A stretch of 64,000 nt of DNA from contig NC_087392.1 of the NCBI RefSeq assembly GCF_963675165.1, forward strand, positions 62,001 through 126,000, written 5' to 3'. The position numbers and the translations under genes were made by a program. This DNA is from Halichondria panicea (Eukaryota > Porifera > Demospongiae > Suberitida > Halichondriidae). Below the pieces are notes generated by a model that searched no databases, was not told where the DNA came from, and saw nothing but the letters and a program-made list of their open reading frames with translations. Each line of letters opens with the position of its first letter. The stretch's first letter is position 1. Below, piece by piece: positions 21,112 to 35,517 of the stretch.

Positions 21112-24100
21112 ATGCTACTCTATAGAAGGCTTGCTGTGTTCATGAGGAGGTATGAATCTAGGTACCACACGACAGTGCAGAGTGTGATTGGAGAGGGGGC
21201 AAAGTGCTGGATGAATGAGAGCATCACCATCTGTGTGAGGAGTGCTCGTGTATTGGACTATCCTATAGCGAGTAATAATCTGTTTACCTTCATTCATTGC
21301 CTGCACTGCATTGCATGCGTTCCGGTAAACCACGGTTAGGTTTTCGTGGAAAAGAACGAACTTTTTACAATACCCACTATATACTAGTTAGTGTGTGCTG
21401 TGTGTGTGTGTAGGGTTGGGTGAAGGCTGCTAGACTAGTGTGTGCTGTGTGTGTGTGTGTAGGGTTGGGTGAAGGCTGCTAGACTAGTGTGTGCTGTGTG
21501 TGTGTGTGTAGGGTTGGGTGAAGGCTGCTAGACTAGTGTGTGCTGTGTGTGTGTGTAGGGTTGGGTGAAGGCTGCTAGACTAGTGTGTGCTGTGTGTGTG
21601 TGTAGGGTTGGGTGAAGGCTGCTACTAGTGTGTGCTGTGTGTGTGTGTGTAGGGTTGGGTGAAGGCTGCTAGACTAGTGTGTGCTGTGTGTGTGTGTAGG
21701 GTTGGGTGAAGGCTGCTAGACTAGTGTGTGCTGTGTGTGTGTGTGTAGGGTTGGGTGAAGGCTGCTAGACTAGTGTGTGCTGTGTGTGTGTGTAGGGTTG
21801 GGTGAAGGCTGCTAGACTAGTGTGTGCTGTGTGTGTGTGTAGGGTTGGGTGAAGGCTGCTAGACTAGTGTGTGCTGTGTGTGTGTGTAGGGTTGGGTGAA
21901 GGCTGCTAGACTAGTGTGTGCTGTGTGTGTGTGTAGGGTTGGGTGAAGGCTGCTAGACTAGTGTGTGCTGTGTGTGTGTGTAGGGTTGGGTGAAGGCTGC
22001 TAGACTAGTGTGTGCTGTGTGTGTGTGTGTAGGGTTGGGTGAAGGCTGCTAGACTAGTGTGTGCTGTGTGTGTGTGTAGGGTTGGGTGAAGGCTGCTAGA
22101 CTAGTGTGTGCTGTGTGTGTGTGTAGGGTTGGGTGAAGGCTGCTAGACTAGTGTGTGCTGTGTGTGTGTGTAGGGTTGGGTGAAGGCTGCTAGGAAGCAG
22201 TCAGACAGAGTCTTCGTTGATGTCAATGACGGCTCTTGTCTTGGCAGACTCCAGGTTGTGATCTCTCTGGACCAACTGCCACAGTAAGAGCTCTATATGT
22301 GTATACAGTGTATGATGAGTGTGTACTGACTAGGGCCAGGGAGTTGACAGTGGGCTCATCAGTGACAATGGAGGGACTGCTAGTGGAGAGCAGTCACTCT
22401 GGACAAGCTGTGGAGTTGTTGGCTAACACTCTACAGCTAGGTCAATGCAACACTCAAGTATGTGTAGACCTATACCATCATCAGAGTACTAGTGTTGACA
22501 TGATTCCCCTCGTCAGGAGTTCCCATTCAAAGCTCGTCAGACACACACTCCGGACTACATTCGACAGTTCCCACATCTTCGTGCCAGAACACAGTCTTTC
22601 TCTAGTCTCCTGCGATTGAGGGACACAGCCACGGCTCTCATCCACACCTTCTTTAGAGACAATGGCTTCATTAATGTACACACACCCATCCTCACATCCA
22701 GTGATTGTGAGGGGGCGGGGGAATTGTTCTCTGTGAAGGTGAGCGCTTAATAACCCCTGACTGTACCCCCTCATTAACCGTACCCCTCATACCCCCTTGA
22801 CTGTACCCCCTCATTAACCGTACCCCTCATACCCCCTTGACAGCCCTGCAGGGAGGAAGGAGATGTGGAAGAAGATGAAGAGGGAGAGTTCTTTGGCTGT
22901 AAAGCATACCTCACTGTGTCTGGCCAACTCCATGCTGAAGCCATAGCCTGGTAAGTAATGGTGTGTACATCAGAGTAGGTCGTTGGGAGCAATAATTATG
23001 ATTGTGAGTCCTTGATCCACATTCTGGCCTATTTCTAGTGATAGGACCCACTGATGATTGTAGAGGTAGTGGTGTTTGACCCCCCCACTGATGATTGTAG
23101 AGGTAGTGGTGTTTGACCCCCCCACTGATGATTGTAGAGGTAGTGGTGTTTGACCCCCCCACTGATGATTGTAGAGGTAGTGGTGTTTGACCCCCGCTGA
23201 TGATTGTAGAGGTAGTGGTGTTTGACCCCCGCTGATGATTGTAGAGGTAGTGGTGTTTGACCCCCGCTGATGATTGTAGAGGTAGTGGTGTTTGACCCCC
23301 CCACTGATGATTGTAGAGGTAGTGGTGTTTGACCCCCCCACTGATGATTGTAGAGGTAGTGGTGTTTGACCCCCCCACTGATGATTGTAGAGGTAGTGGT
23401 GTTTGACCCCCGCTGATGATTGTAGAGGTAGTGGTGTTTGACCCCCCCACTGATGATTGTAGAGGTAGTGGTGTTTGACCCCCGCTGATGATTGTAGAGG
23501 TAGTGGTGTTTGACCCCCGCTGATGATTGTAGAGGTAGTGGTGTTTGACCCCCGCTGATGATTGTAGAGGTAGTGGTGTTTGACCCCCCCCACTGATGAT
23601 TGTAGAGGTAGTGGTGTTTGACCCCCGCTGATGATTGTAGAGGTAGTGGTGTTTGACCCCCGCTGATGATTGTAGAGGTAGTGGTGTTTGACCCCCCCAC
23701 TGATGATTGTAGAGGTAGTGGTGTTTGACCCCCGCTGATGATTGTAGAGGTAGTGGTGTTTGACCCCCGCTGATGATTGTAGAGGTAGTGGTGTTTGACC
23801 CCCGCTGATGATTGTAGAGGTAGTGGTGTTTGACCCCCCCACTGATGATTGTAGAGGTAGTGGTGTTTGACCCCCCCACTGATGATTGTAGAGGTAGTGG
23901 TGTTTGACCCCCCCACTGATGATTGTAGAGGTAGTGGTGTTTGACCCCCGCTGATGATTGTAGAGGTAGTGGTGTTTGACCCCCCCACTGATGATTGTAG
24001 AGGTAGTGGTTTTTATCTTTGAACGGCCATAGCTTTAGTTCAGTTGGTCCAATCACATTAATTTTATGATTTTCTGAAAGCTTAGAGAGAGGCCTTTCAG

Positions 24101-25481
24101 ATGATGATCTATTTTGGCCTGTTTTCGACAAAATACCGTGGGCTATATATAGCCCATGGTCTTTTCCTGAAAATAAGAAATTATGGCCCGTTTCAAATTG
24201 AGATTTGAGCATGCGATCTGAAAGGAGCTCCTTCTAAGCTTTCAGAAAATCAGTTGAATTTGGACCATTCAAAATAAGTTATGGCTGTTGAAAGGAGTGC
24301 CTTAATTAATTACAGGGAATCTTTTGAACGGCCATAAATTTAGTTCTGATGGTCCAATAAGTTAATTTTATGATTTTCTCAGAGCTTAGAGAGAGGCCTT
24401 TCAGATAATGTGTTAAAATCAAAGGTCTATTTTTGGCCTGTTTTGGACAAAATACCGTGAGCCTCAATAGCCCATGGTTTTTCCCCCGAAAATAGGAAAT
24501 TATGGCCCGTTTCAAATTTGGGATTTGAGCATACCATCTGATAGAGCTCCTTCTAAGCTTTCAGAAAAATCATAAAATCGGTACTTTGTACCACAGCGTT
24601 AAAAATGATTCTTGCAGAAGCATCTTGCATCACTTCACCTTGCAGTGGGATGAAGTCTGTGTACACTTTTGGTCCAACCTTTCGTGCTGAACGTTCTCAC
24701 AGCTCACGCCATTTGTCAGAGTTCTATATGATTGAGGCTGAGAAGGTGTTTCTTTCAAGTGAACTGGAGCCTCTGTTAAACCTTGTCGAGGATCTGTACA
24801 AATACACAGTGGAGGGATTACTGAGAGAGAGGGAGGAGGACATGACGTTCTATCATGAGCAGAGCCAAAGCACAAAGGTAAGTGATATCTATATACCATA
24901 CTCTGATGCTCATCTGTATCATAGGAATGGGTCATGAAAAGTCTGTCAAGGCCATTTCTCAGGTATGAGTGTACTTGTATGAATGTGCTGCTATATTCCA
25001 CTAAACAGAATGACATACTCTGAAGCAGTTAATGCGCTGAGAGCGGCTAATGCCAACTTCCAGTTTGAACCCAAGGTAAGAGTCTATCCACCCACTCATG
25101 CTGATCCTTCCCTGCAGTGGGGGAGTGACCTCAAGTCAGAGCACGAACGCTACCTCACTCACCACGTTGGACATTGCCCTCTGTTTGTCACCGACTATCC
25201 TGTCACACTCAAACCATTCTATGCACGACAGAACAGCGATGGAGAGACAGTGAGTGTGTGCCCTAATAGTGAGTCACCTCCTTATACCCCCCCTGTAGGT
25301 ATCAGGGATGGACCTCCTCCTACCAGGTGTGGGGGAGGCTGTGGGGGGTAGTATTAGGGAGGAGAGGGAGGAGTCACTGCAAGCCGCTCTAACAAGGTCA
25401 TGAACCCACCACTCACTGTATTATCACTTGTTTGCTCTTATTCTACAGGTGTGGAATGTTAGAGTCGTATCAATGGTGAGA

Positions 25482-25535
<54 letters not shown>

Positions 25536-25719
25536 GTGCGTGCGTGTGTGTGACTAGTGTCTGATGCTGTGCAGGTATATGGATCTCCGTCGCTTTGGTA
25601 CTGTACCACACGGTGGATTCGGACTGGGCTTTGAGAGATTGTTGCAAGCTGTGTTAGGAGTTAAACACATTAGAGACGTTACCCCATTCCCAAGGTTCCT
25701 GGGTTCATGTGACATGTAA
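21112..25719 (+). CDS. NARS2: Asparaginyl-tRNA synthetase, mitochondrial type (NARS2)
   Basis: Class II aminoacyl-tRNA synthetase. Exon 1 (21112 to about 21231) has an Arg-rich presequence ([17 protein letters not shown]) that looks mitochondrial. The OB-fold anticodon domain starts [20 protein letters not shown] (exon 22174-22283). Class II motif 2 is [10 protein letters not shown]-like: [19 protein letters not shown] with EFYMIEAE (exon from 24646). Motif 3 is [17 protein letters not shown]; the C-terminus is [10 protein letters not shown]. It charges mitochondrial tRNA-Asn. Two introns are greatly expanded: the first by a minisatellite that copies the acceptor and exon start, another (from 22952) by a roughly 1-kb minisatellite plus two palindromic elements. 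AATAAA at 25807-25812 is the likely polyadenylation signal. Confidence 0.92.
21412..22193 (+). repeat. About 47-bp minisatellite, ~17 copies, containing the NARS2 3' splice site and exon start
   Basis: Each unit is (GT)n-TAG followed by GGTTGGGTGAAGGCTGCTAG and a short spacer. The final copy is the real acceptor (AG at 22172-22173) and the start of exon 2 (GWVKAAR). The upstream copies hold both the acceptor and the first 20 exon bases. Length variation comes from the GT run. Confidence 0.92.
23043..24012. repeat. 33-37 bp minisatellite, about 27 copies (NARS2 intron)
   Basis: Units of GATGATTGTAGAGGTAGTGG-TGTTTGACCCCC with CCCGC or CCCCCAC variants in irregular order. The minus strand stays open in all frames only because the unit has no stop; it is not coding. 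Confidence 0.9.
24013..24595. mobile_element. Two adjacent palindromic intronic repeats (NARS2)
   Basis: Copies at about 24015-24295 and 24306-24595. Each has TTTTATGATTTTCTGAAAGC-type left and inverted right arms. The first has a near-perfect palindromic centre (GTGGGCTATATATAGCCCAT, 24140-24159). Confidence 0.75.
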
Positions 25720-25833
25720 TCATTGTTGAATTCTTGTTCAAGTTTTTTTGTCATAATAATAATAGTACATTCGTAATAAGAATTGAGTCAAAAACTGAGT
25801 TAAATTAATAAAGACCACTATTCATTGTTCAGT

Positions 25834-26451
25834 CTATTGTTTGTTCTTTGCTGCCTCCCCCCACTCTACGAGCTGTGCTGAGAGCTGGAGCATGATTCGA
25901 CTATAGGCACTGAGCAATTGGTGGACTTGTCCAGTCAACTGCTCCACTAGGCGCTCTTGTTGAGAGTGGAGGATGGCCACTGATGAGAGCTTCTTCTCAT
26001 GTTCCTCTAGACCCTGAAACTCTGTCACATTGAGATAGTCTTTAAGTCTCTGTAACTCTTCTATAGGCTTAGAGAGATCAGTGAGTTGAGCAGTGTACCC
26101 AATGAGTAAGTCAGTCTTGGCAGAATCAGTCAGCTTCAAGTTTGATAGGTAAGTAGGGTCAAGAGCTTTCTCTAGAGCAGCCATCTTGGACCAGAGGCTG
26201 GACACAGCTCCCACTTTAGAGAAGCCTTGTGCCAACTTGTTCTCAAGCATCTGTGTACGAGGATGGTCAAGTATCAGTACACCATGTCCTGCACTTACCT
26301 CCAGTGTTGGCTTCAAGGGAGGCTGATCTGGTCTAATGCCATCTTGACCAATCACTCTTTTCTCTAATGCTTCCAGACGGCGAGTGAGGGCGCTCAGGTA
26401 GTCATCAGAGCCCACAGCGCCGACATCAAACTGTTGACTTGTAGCTGCCAT
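25834..26451 (-). CDS. DCTN3: Dynactin subunit 3 (p24), intronless
   Basis: A 205-residue single exon. The mainly helical, coiled-coil pattern matches DCTN3: LTRRLEALEKRVIGQDG near the N-terminus, ALDPTYLSNLKLTDSAKTD in the middle (human has LDPEY), then HSQQERLVEQLTGQVHQLL and MLQLSAQLVEWGE near the end. In the family it is part of the dynactin shoulder with dynamitin and p150. It is tail-to-tail with NARS2 (114 bp) and head-to-head with TTC29 (123 bp). Confidence 0.85.
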   Translation of the reverse strand: MAATSQQFDVGAVGSDDYLSALTRRLEALEKRVIGQDGIRPDQPPLKPTLEVSAGHGVLILDHPRTQMLENKLAQGFSKVGAVSSLWSKMAALEKALDPTYLSNLKLTDSAKTDLLIGYTAQLTDLSKPIEELQRLKDYLNVTEFQGLEEHEKKLSSVAILHSQQERLVEQLTGQVHQLLSAYSRIMLQLSAQLVEWGEAAKNKQ

Positions 26452-26574
26452 CTTTATTTGTAAATTTCTATATAATACCCACCATTGCTAACATTTCATG
26501 TGGGGTCATGAACCCTACGGTTGCTCTGATGGTTGCCTAGTAACAGTGATATCAAAGGTGGAGGAGCTCAGAGA
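26452..26574. promoter_or_regulatory. Bidirectional promoter DCTN3 / TTC29
   Basis: Only 123 bp separate divergent start codons, so both genes must be initiated from here. No TATA box was seen. Confidence 0.5.
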
Positions 26575-29261
<2,687 letters not shown>

Positions 29262-29572
29262 CATGTCTGTATTGTATTGTGTGTTAATAATAAACAATAA
29301 TTGTTTTGTTATTACATCCACTTGTAATTATTAACTAGAATCAATGAATACACTTAACAGGAGCACATTAGACTTCCTGCCTCGCAGATGCAAATGTGTC
29401 TGTGGCTGACCTGGTGACCTGGAAGTGGTCCCTCATTAATGCATTATAAATTAGCAAAGTGGTTTCGTTTTGCTAAGTGGAGCAGTGAGGCATAGAAACA
29501 CATCGTTGGCTGCATCTACACTATAGAGCTTCAAGTCTACATCATTGTATCTACAGCCCGAGTGGTACAAGG
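29262..29572. other. Intergenic between TTC29 and TRIM gene
   Basis: About 310 bp holding the TTC29 3' UTR and the TRIM promoter. An acceptor-like gtatctacag just before 29557 suggests an upstream non-coding TRIM exon could lie here. Confidence 0.4.
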
Positions 29573-31830
29573 ATGTGTTCTCATCCACAGGGTGGTTACT
29601 TCACCCCTCCAACAACCAGAGCACATCGTGGTCTCTCACCCTATCATGATGACTCTCTCATCTCTCAGTCTGGGACCATCTCCCCTGAGCTGCAGGCACA
29701 CACAATGTCTGACACTAGTCACCTTCGTGGCTGGAAGTCTAGCAGACCAGTGCCTCAATCCGTACCCTCACACGCAGGATTCCGTAACAGTCAGAAGGGA
29801 CGAATGCTTGGTAGAGCTGAGACAGTGGGGACTGGACTAGGAGGAGTAGTCCTAGAGGTGGCAGCCCGACCAGAGTGCTCTGTCTGCATGGATGAGTTTG
29901 CTGATGAGGTGCTCAAGGTACCGAGGAACCTTCTCTGTGGACACAGCTACTGTACAGGTAGCAACCCATTATAACCACTGCATGAGATGTTGTTAGTACA
30001 TGCATGTCTGTTGATAGCTAACTTTGAGAGGCCATAACTTGTGTTAGGAACGTCCAATTTCAAGATACATTAATTTTTAGTAGCGTGTTGTAATTATGAT
30101 GATGTGCTTAGTGAGTGATTGTTTAGGGCCCTAAGATCCCATTATCTGTGAGCTTGGGTGTATATAATGTGTTATGTTTGCTCAACTACGACTTGTCATT
30201 GCTCCTCCAGATTGCCTGGACCAGCTACTGCACAAGTCACTAGACAGCCTGCCCTCCATCACTTGCCCCAAGTGCTGCAAGGTGACTGATCTAGCTCAAC
30301 GTGACATTACAATCCTGCCCAAGAACTACTCACTCCTGGAGATGATCCGAGACTCCGCCTCCTCTCGTTCTACTAGCCCCGCCCCCTTCAGAGAGAAGTC
30401 CCCTGTCCCTGTGGCCTTGCGTTGTGAGGAGCATGGAGACAGTCTCTCGAGCTTCTGTACCAAGTGTGGGGAGTTAGTGTGCAGCTCTTGTCTCGTGTAT
30501 GGCAAGCACCGGGACCATAGCAACAAGACCTTGTTTGTGAGTGAGGCAGCTATCAAATACAGACAGAAACTAGTTGACCTGATACCTGAGGTACGCTCCA
30601 CACGAGGGAAGATGCAGTCAGCATTAGAGCAGATCCAGAGAATGAGTGCCAGTGTGGAGGAGATGGGAGGACAACTGGAGCACGAGGCTGAAGAGACATA
30701 CGGGCAACTAGTAGAGCTGATAGTGGCCAAACGAAATGCCCTCAAACTGGAGATAATGGAGCGTACTCAGATACGCCTGGAGGCACTCACTGATCAAGCA
30801 CTGTGAGTGTCCAGGTGTTGGCTTATATAGTGTCCAGGTGTTGGCTTATATAGTGAATGGTCCACTGTCACTTGTGTATAGTAGTAGTTAACTCAATAAT
30901 GATGCACACGTGTACACAGTGATCTCAAGGAGTGTATTGAAAAGGCATCTTCTGTGGAGAGGACAGCAGACGGTCTGTTGAGAGGTGATGATTACAGTCT
31001 CTTACAGAAGGCCACTCTGACAATGGATCAGATAGAGGGTATCTTTGTTAACCCTCCACAAGCTACACCAAAGTGAGTACTTTGACCCCTTAAGCTGTGG
31101 TGGGGAATCTTGAGCATAATGACCCATTCCCTAGAGATTAGGGTTTCCTCTGCATAATTATTCATCTTTCCCCCATACACCACATTGACCACACACACAT
31201 ACACACACACCACACTGACCTCACACACACACACACACACAACCTGATTGCAGGGCTCAGAATGACTTGCGTTGTGAGTTCTCTGATAAACCTGCAGAGG
31301 AGATTGCTGCTCAGGTAGCAGTCTATGGCATTGTCAGACCAGGTACACCAACTAATATTGATGTGAAATACCATTCTCAGAAATGTGCCCAGTAATGATG
31401 ATGTCACAATGTGTAAATTGTCAAATATGTGTCAGACCCATCGTAAAACAATCCCCAATACTATTGATGTAACATTCCCTGGCATGCAGATGTGGGTATC
31501 ATCAGCCACTTGTTTGTCAAGGCCTATCACGATGGGTTCTCCATCAAGTGGGATAGCCATAACTTCACTGACAATGAGGGGACCACCTACTATCTCCAAA
31601 AGGCATGGGGAAGAGAGGAGGACTTCACACCTCTATGTAGAGGCTCCTCCACCAAGTACAACTACAAGGATGACCTGAAACACGGCCAATCCTACAGGTA
31701 CTACTCAATTATTTCAGTGTATACTTTCATCATAAACTTTAATCTGCTTCAAGGTTCAGAGTTCAAGTGCGTACCCCCGAAGGTGTTGGTAACTGGTCAG
31801 AGCCAGTGGAGGCAGTCAAAGCAGCACCAG

Positions 31831-31900
<70 letters not shown>

Positions 31901-32623
31901 CACAGTGCCTTGTGAGCTAGTTTATTGTTTACTAGAAGCAAATGCTGTTATTAGTATACTTTTCACAATCTTTTTATCCAATCCCCCTTCCCTGTAGAGT
32001 TTCATTGGCATGAGTCATGGCGTAATGTGAAGGTTGAGCTGTGTAGGAATAGACTGGAGGCAGCATGGACGAAGGGAGGAGCACACAACTTCTGGGCGAC
32101 CTTTGCTGGAGATAAACTCTTTCTCAAGGGCAAGCACACCTTCGCTGAGAAACACTACTTTGAGATTGAGATCCTTGATTTGGGCAAGAGCAAGTCTCTC
32201 AAGAAACTGGCACTGGGTGTCATCAGCTGCCGCAAATCAAGCGCCAACTCATTGCCATGGCAAGACGGCAAGAATCCGATTGGTCAATGGGATACCCCAT
32301 CGTGGTCATTCCAGCCCATGTTGGGTGTTGTCCACTCCCAGGGTACATCAGCCGAGGGTGTCCAGTATAGTAAGGAGAGCTCCCTGACTGTAGGGGACAG
32401 AGTGGGCATGTTGGTAGAGCTCGATGAAGGGAGGATCAGCTACTTCCTCAATGGTCGTGATCTAGGAGCAGCCTTTGTAGAGTTAGATGAGGAGAGTGTA
32501 CTCCCGTGTGTGTCCATCAGAGACAAGGTACGGGTCCTGCTCAGGTTCCCCCCTCCTCCATACCAACACAGGAAGATCAAGCTCACCAAACTATCCTCAC
32601 GAGGACAAGCACAAATTTACTGA
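29573..32623 (+). CDS. TRIM-family E3 ligase: RING, B-box, coiled coil, FN3, SPRY
   Basis: After a Ser/Pro-rich leader of about 95 residues comes a RING finger (CSVCMDEF, then LLCGHSYCTDCLDQLL, then CPKC). A B-box 2 follows (LRCEEHGDSLSSFCTKCGEL, CSSC, HRDH), then a coiled coil (30560-31060). An FN3 domain contains FSIKWDSHNFTDNEGT and RVQVRTPEGVGNWSEP. A C-terminal B30.2/SPRY domain (FHWHESWRNVKVEL; YFEIEILD; GDRVGMLVELDEGRISYFLN) completes it. The order resembles class I TRIMs such as MID1 or TRIM9/36, but only one B-box is evident. By family it ubiquitinates partners recognised by SPRY. The initiator at 29573 is the first Met in frame; an upstream exon is possible. One intron begins with (AC)n immediately after the donor (31831). 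Confidence 0.88.
30020..30125. repeat. Second dispersed intronic repeat family (TRIM copy)
   Basis: GAGAGGCCATAACTTGTGTT-AGGAACGTCCAATTTCAAGA-TACATTA resembles stretches in introns of PARP4 (46318-46425), TTC29 (28296-28400) and, inverted, COMMD6 (18620-18685). Confidence 0.5.
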
Positions 32624-32807
32624 TTTTGAACTATGAACTTTGTAAATCTATCATTTTAGTTTTGTATTATAATATACCAGCGGGGTTAATTATACCAGCG
32701 GGGTTAATTAATGACAATAACAAACTTTTTCTTTTTCTTAGTACGTTTAATATTAAAGTGACAAAGTTTGACAACAATTTATTATTAATGATGGCTAGTA
32801 GCTAGTG

Positions 32808-33741
32808 TTATGATTGTTTGGTCTGCCAGCTCCGGACTTGCTCTGTGGGGAGGGGGTCATAATGAGGGGGCGTAGTAGGTATTGAGTGGGTGGGTTACCT
32901 GACAACCAGGATACAGCATCCTCTAAACCATCTCCTGTCAAAGCATTTGTAGAACTGTGTGTGTGTGGGTGTGTGTGGGTGTGTGTGTGTGTGTGTGGGG
33001 TGGGTGACAACATTCACAGATATATCCCTCAATAAAGTGTACCATATATGATAAGCTGTATCTCTCAGTTTGTCCAGCTCCAAGTGTTTGGAGCATTGTA
33101 TATGACTGAGAGATTCCCTCAGGTCAGACTTGTTGGCCAACAGGAGTATAGGCAGGTGTCTACCAGCCACATCTGCACACACAGGGCACATCATGACATA
33201 GGCACTACATGTAGAGGGGGCTACCTGGGTGTGCTAATAGCTGGTCCAGCTCATCCTTAGCCACTGGTAATCTCAGCTTGTCACTCGAGTCCACCACAAA
33301 CATAACAGCATGGACATCCCTACAGTGATCATGCTATAACAGTCATTACTCCATGGAGAGACTAACTTACTTGTAGTAGTGCTCCCAGAGACCTCTGTAC
33401 CTCCCCTGACCAGACATATCAAACACTGTGAATGAAAGGCTGTGAGGAGACAATAGTCGCCATACATGCGTACAAGGGTAGCTCACTTGGCATGGGTGAA
33501 GATGTCCACACTGAACCCTATAGTGGGAGTGATGTTCTGACACTTGCTCTACAGAAACAGAGGTAACTATAACATAGTTGTGTGGGTGGGTGGGGCTGCA
33601 AGCACTGCACTCACTCACTGTGTCTGGTTTGAGCTGATTGATGATGGTGGTCTTTCCACTGTTGTCCAGACCCACACACAACACCTTAGCTTGCTTCTTC
33701 TTGAATCCAAACCATGTCATCAGATCATCAAAGAACCCCAT
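32808..33741 (-). CDS. ARL6: ADP-ribosylation factor-like GTPase 6 (BBS3)
   Basis: Small GTPase. Exon 1 starts [20 protein letters not shown] with Gly2 for acylation or membrane helix use. The P-loop is GLDNSGKTT and switch I has ITPTIGFSV. Switch II is [17 protein letters not shown] (Ser replaces Gly as in ARL6). NKSD-type base recognition is [10 protein letters not shown]. The last exons read [17 protein letters not shown] and end [14 protein letters not shown] at 32808. By family it recruits the BBSome to membranes at the ciliary base. One intron ends in an AC tract directly before the acceptor (about 32955-33000 on plus). Tail-to-tail with the TRIM gene (185 bp). Confidence 0.93.
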
Positions 33742-34128
33742 CTCTGCAGCTAGCTAACACACCCACACCTTTGTTTTGCATTACCTCATTCATGTGGAGT
33801 CTATGGAAACAGCGCATGCGCATTAGGCAAGTATGAAATTCAGGAAGGAGAGGAAAACCAATCCAGTCTAGTCTTATCAGAGTCTTGAATTGGCCAGGGA
33901 CTGAGATCCAACACAAGCATAATTGTTATTCCTATTAATTAATGTGCCGTGTTTGTTACTATAAATAAGTGTGTTTCAATAGCAAAAAGCTTCTTATATA
34001 CATGTACGCTGTTATAATTATAATAAGTACAATGAGCAAACAGTTGATACTGAAAGTATCATCAAAACAGTGAACAAAAATCAACGATGAACAAAAACTG
34101 GAGAGTTCAGAGTTCAGAAGTATTAAGT
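33742..34128. promoter_or_regulatory. ARL6 upstream region
   Basis: GCGCATGCGC at 33812-33821, about 75 bp upstream of the ARL6 start, is an NRF1-type palindrome. The remaining AT-rich DNA is the 3' flank of SUGT1. No gene was seen. Confidence 0.5.
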
Positions 34129-35292
34129 TTATTTCTCATACTGTTTCCACTCCATACCATCTGGTGGCTTGCGTTCTACCTTGCTCTGTCCAATCTCTGA
34201 CCAGTTGGTACTCAGCACTGTCCCTCCAGACTCTTGCTGCAAGTGTGTGTGTGTGTGTGTGGGGGGGGGGGGGGGCATAAGTTAGAGCAGGCTGTGTATG
34301 GAGCAGCACAAACTATACATGAGCATTGCGTGTACCTAGTAGCCACACACACACCATACAAGCTGGAGTACAGGGCTACTGTTAGTGATCAGACACCATA
34401 CAAGCTGGAGTACAGGGCTACTGTTAGTGGATCAGACACCATACAAGCTGGAGTACAGGGCTACTGTTAGTGATCAGACACCATACAAGCTGGAGTACAG
34501 GGCTACTGTTAGTGATCAGACGCAGCTAGTGTACAGACACGGTTGGATAGATAGAATCAAAACTCTTGATAGTCAACTCTCAACTCACAAAAGATTTGTT
34601 CATAGCTTTCTTGATCTCATCACTGCCATCAGCGTATATCTGCTGAAACAGGCCATTGAGAGCTGCATCTCCCTCCAGCTTCTCTTCCTTTTCCTCCTTT
34701 TTAACCTCTGCCACGAGCTTGTCCCAGTCACGAGAGTGGTGGGATGAGGTGGGGTACTTATGAACCTCGTCTTTGGCCACCACTTCATCCGCACTCTTGG
34801 ATGGCATTGAGGGCATCTTAGTCTTCTTTATAGTGGCATCTGTCTCCTCAAGGCTGCACCACTGTTGGAGCTCCACCTTCCGAAGCTTTATCTCCACCTG
34901 CAGTAAACAACACACTAATATAATGAAAGCCAACGAGTTGGAATACTCTACCTTGGTGCTTAAAACTTTAAAACTGCATTTGCTGGAGTCAATGGAGTGA
35001 GCCAGATGCAGATCAAGAAGATACGGATTTTCTCCAACCAACTCAATGGTTACACGCAGCTATAGTTGGAATGATGGAATGTGTGTGAGGGCCATTATCG
35101 TGCTACAATGTAACGTACAGTCGTTTCGGTGAATTCCACTTGCACTTGATCTTTCTTGAGCCCTTTGATCATGACATTGACACACACGTCAGAGGCAGTC
35201 TGGTACCAGTCATGGCGATACTTGGGGGCTTCTTTGCTGCTCGGATTATTCTCTGCTGGGCCCGTGTCCAGGGTTAGGGTTGTGTCCGACAT
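34129..35292 (-). CDS. SUGT1: SGT1 co-chaperone homologue without TPR
   Basis: Exons encode [16 protein letters not shown] and a CS domain ([49 protein letters not shown]). A C-terminal SGS domain follows ([66 protein letters not shown]). By family it is an HSP90 partner in kinetochore assembly and innate signalling. The TPR domain of human and plant SGT1 is absent; the start codon sits 25 residues before the CS domain and no upstream exon is evident. The last intron holds four 41-bp tandem repeats (34345-34510) and ends in an AC tract before ttgcag|CAAGAGTC. Confidence 0.92.
34345..34510. repeat. 41-bp tandem repeat, 4 copies (SUGT1 intron)
   Basis: Units of CATACAAGCTGGAGTACAGG followed by GCTACTGTTAGTGATCAGACAC, almost identical, lie between the last two SUGT1 exons. 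Confidence 0.88.
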
Positions 35293-35342
35293 TATTACCA
35301 GATTTTGTTCTGGAAAATTCCAACTAAAGCACCTATATTATA

Positions 35343-35405
35343 GGTGTGGTTTGGAGGGTGGGGCTTATCATAGGCTATAATAAGCCCCACCCTCCAAACC
35401 ACACC
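35343..35405. repeat. Perfect 26-bp inverted repeat, 11-nt loop
   Basis: The arm 35343-35368 (starts GGTGTGGTTTGGAGGG) is exactly complementary to 35380-35405 (ends CCAAACCACACC). It lies between the SUGT1 start (35292) and the 3' end of the UDP-glycosyltransferase (35518). It could form a cruciform, or a hairpin in a UTR. Confidence 0.92.
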
Positions 35406-35517
35406 CAATTGTGCGGCTATTTCTTGACGCCACCGTGCGGCTGCTTCTCGAGATTCAGATTGTGAAAAAAATGTAATTATAAAAAATATACGTCTTGATC
35501 AGTTTGTTCCTGGTCTA

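Noticed and set aside
21412-22193. CRISPR-like array
   Set aside because: Units are contiguous tandem copies without unique spacers, in a eukaryotic intron; no cas genes.
22911-24212. Long ORFs (290-433 residues) on the minus strand across the NARS2 intron
   Set aside because: They consist only of translated minisatellite units (repeating HHYLYNHQ), lie antisense inside an intron and have no conserved content.
25424-25647. Small ORFs rich in Thr-His
   Set aside because: Antisense translation of a GT repeat in the last NARS2 intron.
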